A DNA stretch of 64,000 nucleotides from Halomonas cupida (lineage in GTDB: Bacteria > Pseudomonadota > Gammaproteobacteria > Pseudomonadales > Halomonadaceae): the NCBI RefSeq assembly GCF_900142755.1, contig NZ_FRCA01000001.1, forward strand, positions 556,888 to 620,887, read 5' to 3'. The notes below the pieces were generated by a model. The model saw only the letters and a list, made by a program, of their open reading frames with translations, searched no databases and was not told the origin of the DNA. The translations under genes and the position numbers were made by a program. Positions 18,802-27,128 of this stretch are shown in pieces; position 1 is the first letter of the stretch, and each line of letters starts with the position of its first letter.

Positions 18802-20160
18802 GTGCATCTATCGACTGACTCCCCCCAGTCTCTGGGACGAACCCTGTGGAGACAGACCTGGCCCATGGCCATCGGGGTTCTCTCGTTGCTTGGCTTTCAA
18901 CTGGTGGACTCCGCCTTTATTGCTCGTCTGGGCACCGCGCCGCTGGCGGCCCAGTCCTTTACCTTTCCGCTGAGCTTCCTGATCATCGGTGTTCAGGTCG
19001 GTATGGGGATTGCCATTGCCGCCCTGATCTCGCGTGCCCTGGGGGCGGGAGAAGAGCAGCGGGCGCGGCGCCTGGGAAGCCTGGTGCTGTTGCTGGGGGC
19101 TGCGGCTATTGCCGTGCTGGCGGTGGTGCTGTGGCTGGTTCAGACACCGGTGTTTCGCCTGCTGGGAGCGGATGCCAGTGCGCTGGCCGAGATTGCCGAT
19201 TACTGGGGGCCCCAGTTGCTGGCCAGTTGGGTTGGCGCGTTGGTCTATTTTGGTTACAGCCTGTTTCGTGCCCACGGAGATACGACCTTTCCCGGTACCA
19301 TGATGGTACTCACCAGCCTGGTGAACCTGTGCCTGGACCCGTTGCTGATCTTCGGCATCGGCCCCTGGCCGGGCCTCGGGCTGCCGGGTGCGGCCTGGGC
19401 GACAGTAATCGCCTTCGCGGCCGGTCTGGTTCTGCTGGCACGTCGGCTGGCGAGCCGCAACTGGCTGGCAGGCGAGGGGCTGTCGGGTGAGCTGCGGACA
19501 TCTGGCGGTGCCTTTGCTGGTGTTGCTGGACCGGCGATGATCGGTCAATTGATGCCGCCGTTGTCAGCGATGCTGGCGGTGTCCGTGGTTGCCCAGCTCG
19601 GTCAGACCGCAGTGGCTGCCTGGGGGCTGGGTAGTCGCCTGGAGACCGTCTCGCTGATGGTGGTGCTGGCCATGACCATGTCCTTGCCGCCCTGGTTGGG
19701 TCGTTGCTATGGCGCCGGGGACTGGGTGCAGGTACAGCGCCTGATGCGTCTGGCGCTCAGGGTTGTAGTGATCTGGCAGTTGGGACTGGGCCTGGTGATG
19801 GCGCTGTTGGCACCCTGGATTGCGGGCCTGTTGGCGGGCAACCCCGAGATTCGTGGCGAACTGGCAATCCTGATCCGTTTCCTGTTGCCCAGTTATGCAG
19901 CGCTCGGCGTATGCATGCTGGTGGTATCCGCCGGGAATGCGTTGGGTTGGCCGATGCGTGCCATGTTGATGTCTGCGGCCCGTCTGTTCATCTGCTACCT
20001 GCCATGCCTGTGGCTGGGCATCACTCTGGTGGGTGGAATGACGGGACTGGCTGCAGGAGCTGCGCTGGGCAATGTTCTGGCGGGACTGTTGGCCTGGTGG
20101 TGGTTCAATAAAGTGATGTCGCGACCGAAGCGTCAATACGCTGGCCGAAACATATCCTGA
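18802..20160 (+). CDS. MATE family multidrug/Na+ exporter
   Basis: A 452-residue inner-membrane antiporter with about 12 hydrophobic segments in two similar halves. It begins MHLSTDSPQSLGRTLWRQTWPMAIGVLSLLGFQLVDSAF, and the segment ALISRALGAGEEQRARRLGSLVLLL fits the NorM/DinF fold. Such proteins export cationic drugs or metabolites in exchange for Na+ or H+. The start is a GTG after CGGAG, directly behind a 17-bp tandem repeat. The substrate is unknown. Confidence 0.88.
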   Translation: MHLSTDSPQSLGRTLWRQTWPMAIGVLSLLGFQLVDSAFIARLGTAPLAAQSFTFPLSFLIIGVQVGMGIAIAALISRALGAGEEQRARRLGSLVLLLGAAAIAVLAVVLWLVQTPVFRLLGADASALAEIADYWGPQLLASWVGALVYFGYSLFRAHGDTTFPGTMMVLTSLVNLCLDPLLIFGIGPWPGLGLPGAAWATVIAFAAGLVLLARRLASRNWLAGEGLSGELRTSGGAFAGVAGPAMIGQLMPPLSAMLAVSVVAQLGQTAVAAWGLGSRLETVSLMVVLAMTMSLPPWLGRCYGAGDWVQVQRLMRLALRVVVIWQLGLGLVMALLAPWIAGLLAGNPEIRGELAILIRFLLPSYAALGVCMLVVSAGNALGWPMRAMLMSAARLFICYLPCLWLGITLVGGMTGLAAGAALGNVLAGLLAWWWFNKVMSRPKRQYAGRNIS

Positions 20161-20197
20161 ATATCAACCCAACATGAAGGCATGCCGGGTTGATACC
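20161..20197. repeat. Palindromic element (GGGTTGATA family), copy A
   Basis: TATCAACCC (20162-20170) and GGGTTGATA (20187-20195) form a perfect 9-bp stem around a 16-nt loop. Related elements with the same core are at 27066-27128 and 53009-53071. It sits directly after the MATE stop and could act as its transcript end. Confidence 0.7.
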
Positions 20198-20500
20198 AGA
20201 CTGATGTCGGCTGTGCTCAGGGCGGTGCAGCTCGGTGCTGGTATCTCGATTGATGGTGGCTTCCAGCAGAACTGCTGTGTCGCGCAGTTTCCTGACTCCG
20301 CCAGCGGTCGAGGCATCCGTGTGCCGTGCATGCAGGAGTTGACAGCATTGGGGCTGGCCGGACTGTGTGGCGTTGATATTGAATCAGCGGAGGAAGCGGG
20401 CGAGGCCTTCGTACCGGCAGGCGAAGTATCCGACGATGATCATCAGCATTTTGCTCGGGCGCTGGATTGCGCCAGTGGCTGGCAAGACAGCTGGCTCTGA
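20174..20500 (+). pseudogene. Decayed C-terminal fragment of an FGGY-family (glycerol-kinase-like) kinase
   Basis: The 108-codon frame contains ISIDGGFQQN, then about 30 residues later ELTALGLAGLCGV, and then FARALDCASGW. This order and spacing resemble the glycerol-kinase C-terminus, where a VDGG(x)NxxLMQFQAD segment is followed by TALGAAYLAGL and a final F..A..R..GW. The residues between are scrambled, there is no N-terminal ATPase half, and no ribosome site. I infer a gene remnant whose 5' part was lost; a chance match cannot be excluded without a search. Confidence 0.5.
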
Positions 20501-20631
20501 GGCAACCAGCCCTGAAGCAGCCAACGAAGGATGCGTCACCAGGCGCTTTTATTGAGCTGTAGTGATACATCCTGTTTTTTTGATTCTTTCATTGTTTAAT
20601 TATCTATTTTGTGAAAATAAAGCACTCAACG

Positions 20632-20657
20632 TTCTGTATGTTGACATAAATACAGAA
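20632..20657. promoter_or_regulatory. Inverted repeat upstream of dadA
   Basis: TTCTGTAT and ATACAGAA are perfect 8-bp arms separated by 10 bp, within the AT-rich stretch upstream of dadA. A TTGACA hexamer lies between them at 20641-20646, so a repressor bound here could cover a promoter. No good -10 at 17 bp was found, so the promoter itself is uncertain. Confidence 0.45.
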
Positions 20658-20766
20658 TAATTTCCTGATGCTCATCGTTATACTCGCCTGACAACAGCAT
20701 CAATGTGACTGGTCGTCGTCAGCAATGGTTTTCAACGACGTCCGTCAACAACAAGAGGGTGGCGAG

Positions 20767-22026
20767 ATGAAGATTCTGGTTCTGGGTTCTGGTGTCGTCG
20801 GTGTGACTTCGGCCTACTATCTGGCGCGTCAGGGACATGAAGTGACGGTCGTTGATCGCCAGGCTTCTCCAGCGATGGAAACCAGCTACGGCAATGCCGG
20901 TCAGGTCTCCTTTGGCTTCTCTTCCCCCTGGGCGGCTCCGGGTATTCCCCAGAAAGCCATCAAGTGGATGTTCCAGGAACATGCACCGCTGAAGATTCAG
21001 CCGCGCCTTGATCCGGTCATGGGTCGCTTCATGATGCAGATGCTGAACAACTGCAATCCGGACAGCTATGCGGTCAACAAGGAGCGTATGGTCAGGGTTG
21101 CCGAGCACAGCCGTGCCTGTATCAATGCCTTGCGTGACGATACCGGAATTCGCTACGAGGACCGCCAGCGGGGGTTGCTGCAGTTGTTCCGCAGCGAACA
21201 GCAGATCGAGGCCGTGGGCAAGGACATGAAAGTCCTTGAACAGTGTGGTGTGCGTCACAACCTGCTCAATGCCGAGGAAATCACTGCCGTTGAACCTGCG
21301 TTGTCGCGGGTCCCCGGCAAGTTTGTCGGTGGCCTGCACCTGCCCGATGACCAGACCGGCGATTGCTTCCTGTTCACCAACCGACTGGCGGACTATTGCC
21401 GTGAGCAATTGGGGGTGACCTTCCTGTTCAATACCGCCATCCAGCGCATCAGTCGGGTGGCCGGGCATGTCGAGAGCGTCGAGACCAGTGCCGGTACACT
21501 GAGTGCCGATGCCTACGTGATGGCATTGGGCAGTTATTCGCCTTTCCTCGCTCGCGATCTCGATATTCGTCTGCCGATCTATCCGGTCAAGGGCTATAGC
21601 CTGACGCTGCCGGTCATCGACGATGGTGGGGCGCCACAGTCGACGGTCATGGATGAGACCTTCAAGGTCGCCATCTCGCGCTTCGACAACCGCATCCGGG
21701 TCGGCGGCACCGCCGAGCTGGCTTCCTATAACCTGAGTCTGGCCGAAAAACGCCGCGCCACGATCAGTATGGTGGTCCGCGATGTGTTCCCTGAAGGCGG
21801 TGACCTGGAACGGGCCGAGTTCTGGACGGGGCTGCGACCGATGACGCCGGACTCTACCCCAATCATCGGCGCCACGAAGTATGACAACCTGTGGCTCAAT
21901 ACCGGGCATGGTACCCTGGGGTGGACAATGAGTTGCGGCAGTGGACAGTTGCTGGCGGACCTGATCGACGGCCGTGATCCGAAGATTGATCCCGATGGCC
22001 TGTCAGTGGCACGTTACGCCGCCTGA
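20767..22026 (+). CDS. dadA: D-amino-acid dehydrogenase
   Basis: DadA is a membrane-associated flavoenzyme that oxidises D-amino acids, chiefly D-alanine, and feeds electrons to quinone. The 419-residue product has the FAD motif MKILVLGSGVVGVTSAYYLARQGHEVTVVDR, the segment ETSYGNAGQVSFGFSSPWAAPG, and the C-terminal TGHGTLGWTMSCGSGQ typical of DadA. The ATG at 20767 gives the conserved N-terminus; the frame is open 14 codons further upstream. No alanine racemase (dadX) is beside it. Confidence 0.95.
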   Translation: MKILVLGSGVVGVTSAYYLARQGHEVTVVDRQASPAMETSYGNAGQVSFGFSSPWAAPGIPQKAIKWMFQEHAPLKIQPRLDPVMGRFMMQMLNNCNPDSYAVNKERMVRVAEHSRACINALRDDTGIRYEDRQRGLLQLFRSEQQIEAVGKDMKVLEQCGVRHNLLNAEEITAVEPALSRVPGKFVGGLHLPDDQTGDCFLFTNRLADYCREQLGVTFLFNTAIQRISRVAGHVESVETSAGTLSADAYVMALGSYSPFLARDLDIRLPIYPVKGYSLTLPVIDDGGAPQSTVMDETFKVAISRFDNRIRVGGTAELASYNLSLAEKRRATISMVVRDVFPEGGDLERAEFWTGLRPMTPDSTPIIGATKYDNLWLNTGHGTLGWTMSCGSGQLLADLIDGRDPKIDPDGLSVARYAA

Positions 22027-22052
22027 TTCCCGCCACGGGACTCGAGTTCAGC

Positions 22053-22090
22053 GACCCCGTCAGCCTTCTGGCTGACGGGGTCCTTCTGTT
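22053..22090 (+). terminator. Rho-independent terminator after dadA
   Basis: GACCCCGTCAGCC (22053-22065) and GGCTGACGGGGTC (22070-22082) form a perfect 13-bp stem with loop TTCT, followed by CTTCTGTTT. Confidence 0.85.
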
Positions 22091-22121
22091 TACGGTGTCT
22101 ATCTGGAAAGGGGGGGCGCAT

Positions 22122-23249
22122 CTATGCCGCGGTTGGTGCATAGACGTAGAGTCGAGCGAAGCGACTTCCTCTCAAGGCATGGCGCATTGGAAGCTCTATA
22201 TAGCGGTACAAACCGACAGAGATCAGAAGGATGGCAGCAATCAGAACCATGAGCGCCAGTACGGATGTTGGTGCATCCAACCAGTGGCCAAAACCATGGC
22301 CCGTAATAACGTGACTTCCCAGCTGAATCGCTTCGAGCACCAGCATATGGCTCATATAGATGGAGTAGGAGATCACCCCCATCATGCGAAGAGGGGCGAC
22401 CGTAAGGAGTGACGCGATACGGTGCTTATTACCGGAAAGAGACAGAATCAACAGCGCAAAAACCGGAGGAAGCAACAGGTCGTTGGCCCCAATATGCATC
22501 AGTCCTGTAGTGATCGAGGCAATCACCACGAAAGCCATATCATGATGCAGCCAGCGCATGCTGCCTCTGCGGAAGACCTGGTACAGTACTGCTCCGATGC
22601 AGAACTGGAACAGGCACCGGAAAGCCCCGTAGTCGTAGGTGAGATTCAAACCTCGGGGATTATCGGCAATGACGGCCAGGCCGAGGATACCGACCAGGCA
22701 GATAACGACGTGGGCTCGCCAGCCCTTGCCGAACAGGAATGAGGCAAGCACCGGAAAAAACAGGTACGCGAGCCACTCTGCTCCAATCGACCAGGCGGGG
22801 CCATTCCATGTCAAGCCATCCTGCAGGCCAGCCGCCTGAATCATCAGCAAATGTTCAACAAGGGCTGGCAGGTTCTTGCCTCCTTCAAAGGCTTCTCGTT
22901 GCAGGTCGTCCACTCCTGACTGAGTCAACGTGGCTCTCAACAGCTCAAGCAGGACGAAAGCCACCAATATCGTCAGATGGAGTGGATAAAGACGTGCAAT
23001 TCTCCCGAACAGGAAAGTCCGGAAGGAAGGCCAATCAACTCTGGAACGAAATTGCTGGCCATAGGCGTGCATGATCACGAAACCGCTGAGCAGAAAGAAC
23101 AGGTCCACCCAGAGATAACCCTTGACGATAAAGGAGGTATGTTGGGAGACCGATAGGTTGGGCAGAAAGCTTCCTGTGTAGTGGTAGAGGACCACAAGGA
23201 TCGCAGCGATGCCTCTCAACGAGGTCAGGGCGTCGATCTGATCACGCAT
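22122..23249 (-). CDS. Acyltransferase 3 family membrane protein (OafA/YrhL type)
   Basis: A 375-residue multi-pass protein starting MRDQIDALTSLRGIAAILVVLYHYTGSF, the hallmark of acyltransferase-3 proteins including the conserved His in the first helix. WVDLFFLLSGFVI is the second signature. Members add acetyl or succinyl groups to surface polysaccharides or antibiotics. The ATG at 23249 was chosen because GGAG lies 6 nt upstream; a TTG 4 codons earlier is less likely. It stands alone, convergent with dadA, so the acceptor is unknown. Confidence 0.9.
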   Translation of the reverse strand: MRDQIDALTSLRGIAAILVVLYHYTGSFLPNLSVSQHTSFIVKGYLWVDLFFLLSGFVIMHAYGQQFRSRVDWPSFRTFLFGRIARLYPLHLTILVAFVLLELLRATLTQSGVDDLQREAFEGGKNLPALVEHLLMIQAAGLQDGLTWNGPAWSIGAEWLAYLFFPVLASFLFGKGWRAHVVICLVGILGLAVIADNPRGLNLTYDYGAFRCLFQFCIGAVLYQVFRRGSMRWLHHDMAFVVIASITTGLMHIGANDLLLPPVFALLILSLSGNKHRIASLLTVAPLRMMGVISYSIYMSHMLVLEAIQLGSHVITGHGFGHWLDAPTSVLALMVLIAAILLISVGLYRYIELPMRHALRGSRFARLYVYAPTAA

Positions 23250-23506
23250 GCACATCTCCAATCCGCATTCGATTCGGAACTGAAACTCCGCTGGGGTTCA
23301 CATTGGAATGGTCCGCCTCCGTCGAAGCGGAAGGAGTGCAGGTAGTCAGCTTCCCGGGAGGGGCGGAAACACAGCGAAATCGTTTTTTTGCTGGTTTCAA
23401 GGATTCCTGGTCTTTCAATAAGTTCCGCAGATTTCTCTGTGTGATCTATCCCCAGGACTATCGTCATCGATGTCCCGTTGGCTCAATCCTTTTTGGGTGG
23501 ATTTGT

Positions 23507-23522
23507 GTCTCCATATGGAGAC
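23507..23522. other. 16-bp perfect palindrome in the acyltransferase to DUF4168 gap
   Basis: GTCTCCATATGGAGAC is perfectly self-complementary. The 394-bp gap (23250-23643) around it has no supportable gene; a direct repeat of ACAACTTGTG also occurs at about 23522 and 23619. It could be an operator for either flanking divergent gene. Confidence 0.4.
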
Positions 23523-23643
23523 AACTTGTGTTCGAAATGTGCAAGCCTCTCTGTCGGAAACTTTTGTTGATCTTGTCATGTCAGCGTATGCCGACGATCA
23601 TCCAGCGACATTCAGCAACAACTTGTGCGTGCAAGGAGAGGTT

Positions 23644-24030
23644 ATGCGGCGTATTGCGACACTATTTTCTGCCATCCTGCTTGGCTCTGGCCTGATGAGT
23701 TCCGTCACTCAAGCTCAGGAGACTGATGGCACCACGGCGCCAATCGAGGCGCAGGCGCCAGCCACCAACTTCTCGGACGAGCAGCTACAGCAGTTTGCAA
23801 GTGCCGCCCAGGAAATTGCCATGGTGTCTGAGGAATATTCCCAGCGTCTCGGCCAGGCTGAGGGCGAGGCCGCTCAACAGGCAGTCAGACAGGAAGCGGA
23901 CAGCAAGATGGTCGAGATAGTGCAGAACAGCGGCCTCGACGTCGAAACCTTCAATGCCATCGGTCAGGCGGCGCAGAACGACCCTGCCCTGGCTGAGCGC
24001 ATTCAGCAGTTGGTCCAATCCGGGGGTTGA
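23644..24030 (+). CDS. DUF4168-type exported small protein
   Basis: A 128-residue protein with a signal peptide (MRRIATLFSAILLGSGLMSSVTQAQ) followed by a helical, Gln/Ala/Glu-rich domain: FSDEQLQQFASAAQEIAMVSEEYSQRLGQ and GLDVETFNAIGQAAQNDPALAERIQQL. This pattern of DEQLQ(x)FA followed by a C-terminal YNxIxxxAQxDPxL element is that of DUF4168, an exported domain of unknown function. The ATG at 23644 follows AAGGAGAGG; the frame is open upstream but without a signal peptide. Confidence 0.75.
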   Translation: MRRIATLFSAILLGSGLMSSVTQAQETDGTTAPIEAQAPATNFSDEQLQQFASAAQEIAMVSEEYSQRLGQAEGEAAQQAVRQEADSKMVEIVQNSGLDVETFNAIGQAAQNDPALAERIQQLVQSGG

Positions 24031-24059
24031 GACCTGGCGTCATATACTCTGTTGGTGGG

Positions 24060-24089
24060 AAAAGGTCGCTCATTCGAGCGACCTTTTTT
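24060..24089 (+). terminator. Rho-independent terminator after the DUF4168 gene
   Basis: AAAGGTCGCTC and GAGCGACCTTT form an 11-bp stem with loop ATTC and a T6 tail. Confidence 0.9.
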
Positions 24090-24150
24090 GATGCATCGAA
24101 CTTTTCCAGAGAACCTGCCGCACACTGCACGAGCTGTCGGATATTGAATC

Positions 24151-24164
24151 CTCTCGATCGAGAG
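24151..24164. other. 14-bp palindrome
   Basis: CTCTCGATCGAGAG is perfectly self-complementary and lies in the 230-bp gap between the convergent DUF4168 and moeA genes, which otherwise shows no gene. Confidence 0.3.
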
Positions 24165-24262
24165 CCTGGGCGATACCGGTGTTGAGGGCCGATTGATGCG
24201 ACTCGGTCAGTCGAAGGACTCTGTCATTCGGTATTTGTAGACTCAAGTTATTGCGAAATACC

Positions 24263-25528
24263 TCAGCAAAGGAACTGACTGGCGGGCAGATAGATGTAAT
24301 GTTCGCCCAGGATCACATCGTTGCCGGGTTCCACTATCAGGTAGCCATCGGCATTGTGGGCTGTTCTGAGCATATTCGAGCCCTGGGCGCCGGCCAGCAC
24401 GGCACGAGTGGTGCCCCGCAACGGTTCAAGACACACTCGCAGCAGTTCCCGGCGCTGGCGGGGGGCACGTTTGTGAAAGCCGGCTTCCACGGTCCAGCGC
24501 TCCAGCTCGGCTGGCGTACGTCCCTGGCGACGTTGCAGGCACGGCTGACCGAGCATCCGCCAGGCGATCAGTGCAGCGGAGGGGTTGCCGGGTAGGGCGA
24601 TTACTGGCGTGCCCTGCTCGAGGGTGTCGCCGATATGGCCAAAGGTGAACGGCTTGCCTGGTTTCATGGCCACCCCGTGCAGGTGGATGGCCCCGACGCG
24701 CTCCAGGCAGGGCCGCACATGATCTTCCTCGCCGACGGAAACGCCGCCGCTGCAGACAATCAGATCGGCCGTCTCAGCGGCATCAAGCAATGCGCGTTCC
24801 AGATCCTCGGGATGATCTGCGATGATGCCGAAGTCGAGCACTTCGGCCTGTTGCTGAGTGAGAGCAGCAGACAGCATGGCTGCATTGCTGTTGTACAGCT
24901 GCCCCGGCGCCAGTGGTGTACCCGGTGTCACCAGTTCCGATCCGGTGCACAGCAGCGCGACCCGTACGCGTCGTCGTACTGTTATCTCCCGCAGACCTTG
25001 ACTGGCCAGCATGGCGCAGGTGATGGCATTGATGACCGTACCTGCCTCGAGCAGCGGGTCGCCGATCTGCACCTCCTCGCCACGGCGACGAATATGCTGT
25101 CCTGTGACCGGTGCCTTCAGGCAGTTCACCAATCCATCGGCATCGATACTTACCTGCTCCTGAGGGACTACACAGTCAGCACCTCTGGGGAGCGGCGCCC
25201 CGGTAAAGATGCGCGCACAACTGCCCGACAGCAGTGGCTCCGGGGCGACCCCGGCAGGAATGCGTGCCGAAACGGCGAGCCCGGTGGAGCCGGTGAGATC
25301 CGCTCGGCGTAGGGCATAGCCATCCATGGCGCTGTTGTCGACACCCGGAAGGTCGAGGCGAGCCGTCAGTGGTTCGGCCAGCACTCGGCCATGGGCGCTG
25401 GACAGGCTGACGCGCTCACTGCCCCCACAGGGGATGACCTCATCAATGAGCCACTGGCGAGCCTTGAGCGGATCGGTCAGTGAGTGGCCATCCCCGTGCC
25501 GCTCGCTGCAGCCGCAGTCGATGCTCAT
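24263..25528 (-). CDS. moeA: Molybdopterin molybdenumtransferase
   Basis: MoeA inserts molybdate into adenylylated molybdopterin to finish the cofactor used by NarG. The 421-residue protein has LDLPGVDNSAMDGYALRRADL, the MoCF domain motif LLCTGSELVTPGTPLAPGQLYNSN, CSGGVSVGEEDHV and ALPGNPSAAL. The ATG at 25528 overlaps the moaB stop in an ATGA, so the two are translationally coupled; an upstream in-frame start at 25603 inside moaB is rejected. It ends the nar-moa-moe gene run. Confidence 0.95.
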   Translation of the reverse strand: MSIDCGCSERHGDGHSLTDPLKARQWLIDEVIPCGGSERVSLSSAHGRVLAEPLTARLDLPGVDNSAMDGYALRRADLTGSTGLAVSARIPAGVAPEPLLSGSCARIFTGAPLPRGADCVVPQEQVSIDADGLVNCLKAPVTGQHIRRRGEEVQIGDPLLEAGTVINAITCAMLASQGLREITVRRRVRVALLCTGSELVTPGTPLAPGQLYNSNAAMLSAALTQQQAEVLDFGIIADHPEDLERALLDAAETADLIVCSGGVSVGEEDHVRPCLERVGAIHLHGVAMKPGKPFTFGHIGDTLEQGTPVIALPGNPSAALIAWRMLGQPCLQRRQGRTPAELERWTVEAGFHKRAPRQRRELLRVCLEPLRGTTRAVLAGAQGSNMLRTAHNADGYLIVEPGNDVILGEHYIYLPASQFLC

Positions 25529-26091
25529 GACGGTGACTCGAGGCGGGGTGTGCGTGTATCGCAGCGCTGTTGGTCCTTGACCACCATGGCGACGAAATTG
25601 CACGGTCGCGTGCGGGCGTCGAGCTGCGCAGCGATGATGTCATCCCAGGCGGTGGCGCAGGCCTTCGGAGAGCCAGGCATGGCGAATATCAGGGTCTGGT
25701 CGATGACGCCTGCCAGAGCGCGGGACTGAATGGTTGAGGTGCCGATCTGCTGATGAGATATCTGGCGGAACAACTCGCCGTAGCCCTCGATGACTTTGTC
25801 GAATAGTGGGCCCAGCGCCTCGGGCGTACTGTCGCGGGCAGTGAAGCCGGTGCCACCGTCCACCAGTACGACCTGGATATCATCACGAATGACCCAGCCA
25901 CTGACCATGGCGCGGATATGGTAGATATCGTCCTTGACGACACGACGTTCGACCAGTTGATGGCCGGCGTTCTGTAGACGATCGATCAGCAGTGCGCCGC
26001 TGGCGTCCTCGGCGATGCTGCGGGTATCGGACACGGTCAGCACCGCGATGCCGAGCGGAATGAATTCGAGTTGGCGCGAATGGTGAGACAT
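25525..26091 (-). CDS. moaB: Molybdenum cofactor biosynthesis protein B (molybdopterin adenylyltransferase type)
   Basis: A 188-residue MoCF-fold protein, the family that adenylylates molybdopterin before metal insertion. Diagnostic segments are IAVLTVSDTRSIAEDASGALL, VVLVDGGTGFTARDSTPEAL and LIFAMPGSPKACATAWDDII. It is coupled by ATGA to moeA and sits at the 3' end of the nar cluster, so it presumably supports nitrate-reductase maturation. Confidence 0.94.
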   Translation of the reverse strand: MSHHSRQLEFIPLGIAVLTVSDTRSIAEDASGALLIDRLQNAGHQLVERRVVKDDIYHIRAMVSGWVIRDDIQVVLVDGGTGFTARDSTPEALGPLFDKVIEGYGELFRQISHQQIGTSTIQSRALAGVIDQTLIFAMPGSPKACATAWDDIIAAQLDARTRPCNFVAMVVKDQQRCDTRTPRLESPS

Positions 26092-26144
26092 GCTGCCTCC
26101 TGAGTCGGGAAGGCCGGGCTGACTGACGGAAGTGAGCGCCGGTC

Positions 26145-26196
26145 AGCCGAATGGATTGAGGCTATGGGTTGAAACTATGGATTGGCACTACGGACT
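26145..26196. repeat. 13-bp degenerate tandem repeat x4 upstream of moaB
   Basis: The units are AGCCGAATGGATT, GAGGCTATGGGTT, GAAACTATGGATT and GGCACTACGGACT. The array lies in the ppiC-moaB gap, ending 54 bp from the moaB start. The period is clear but the units are diverged. Confidence 0.55.
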
Positions 26197-26237
26197 GCGC
26201 TGGATGGGGACATGGTTCTGCGGATGACGCCCGGTCC

Positions 26238-27038
26238 CTACTGCACAAGAGCACCATCGCTGTCGGCCAGTGAGAAGCCCTCGACACCGATGTCTGCTTC
26301 CAGTTCCAGCAGGTAGTGGCGCAATGCCATGCGGGTCGCGGTTTCGCGTAGCTCGTGCTGCACTCGAGGAATCACATCCTCGTAGTTCAGCGGATGACCT
26401 TCCTCGCGGGCATCGATCTGCACGATATGCCAGCCATAGCGCGAGGCCAGCGGACGGTCATGCAGACCGATCGGCAGCAAGGCGAGGGCTCGATCCAGTT
26501 CGTCGACGGTCTGCCCCGGAGACAGCCATCCCAGCTCACCGCCGTCACTCCGTGACGGGCAACGAGAGTGGCGCTGGGCCAATTCGGTGAAGCGTTCGGG
26601 GTGTGTCTTGAGCGACTCGATCAGCTCACAGGCCCGGTGGTACTCGGTGTCACGGGCTTCGGTGTCATCCGGAGCCGCTGCCAGCAGAACATGTCGCACC
26701 TGATAGCGTGGCGGAGTGGTGAAGCGCTCCTGGTGGGCGGTGTAGTAGCGGCGACAGGCATCGTCGTTGGCGTCGGGAATCCTGAGCTCGCGCTCGAGCA
26801 TCGCCGCGATATCGGCCTCACTGATATCGACATTGGCTCGCTGACCCAGAACGGCGGCCCGCTGACGCAGCAACTGCTGGATCACGAGTGCGCGGGCCGC
26901 CGCCTGAGCGGCGGCCTCACGGTCAGCAGCGGGATGGAATTGCATCTCCGCGGCGATTTCACTCTGTTCGATACAGACGTCGCCGACTCGGATACTCGGT
27001 CGATCGACCGGCACGTTCTCCACAGGAATGGTCTGCAT
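26238..27038 (-). CDS. PpiC/parvulin-type peptidyl-prolyl isomerase of nar clusters
   Basis: A 266-residue protein with an N-terminal helical segment and a parvulin domain in the C-terminal half (RYQVRHVLLAAAPDDTEARDTEYHRACEL; FTELAQRHSRCPSRSDGGELGWLSPGQTV; RYGWHIVQIDAREEGHPL). It lacks a signal peptide, so it should act in the cytoplasm. A parvulin gene directly after narI is common in Pseudomonas and Halomonas nar operons (often called nifM-like), which suggests help with reductase folding. The ATG at 27038 has GGGAGA 6 nt upstream. Confidence 0.9.
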   Translation of the reverse strand: MQTIPVENVPVDRPSIRVGDVCIEQSEIAAEMQFHPAADREAAAQAAARALVIQQLLRQRAAVLGQRANVDISEADIAAMLERELRIPDANDDACRRYYTAHQERFTTPPRYQVRHVLLAAAPDDTEARDTEYHRACELIESLKTHPERFTELAQRHSRCPSRSDGGELGWLSPGQTVDELDRALALLPIGLHDRPLASRYGWHIVQIDAREEGHPLNYEDVIPRVQHELRETATRMALRHYLLELEADIGVEGFSLADSDGALVQ

Positions 27039-27065
27039 TTCGGTTCTCCCGTTTTGCATCAACCA

Positions 27066-27128
27066 GGCACTTCCCTGTGCCGTGATTAACCCGGCATACG
27101 ACCTTTCCGGGTTGATACTTGCTGTCAG
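27066..27128. repeat. Double-hairpin palindromic element, copy B
   Basis: The first hairpin is GGCAC-TTCCCT-GTGCC (27066-27081); the second is AACCCGG...CCGGGTT within ATTAACCCGG...CCGGGTTGAT (27085-27116); then CTGTCAG. It shares both hairpins and the CTGTCAG end with copy C at 53009-53071. It fills the narI-ppiC gap and overlaps the narI stop. Confidence 0.75.

Noticed and set aside
20641-20690. Complete sigma-70 promoter for dadA from TTGACA at 20641
   Set aside because: No acceptable -10 at 16-18 bp; TATACT lies about 30 bp away, so only the inverted repeat is reported.
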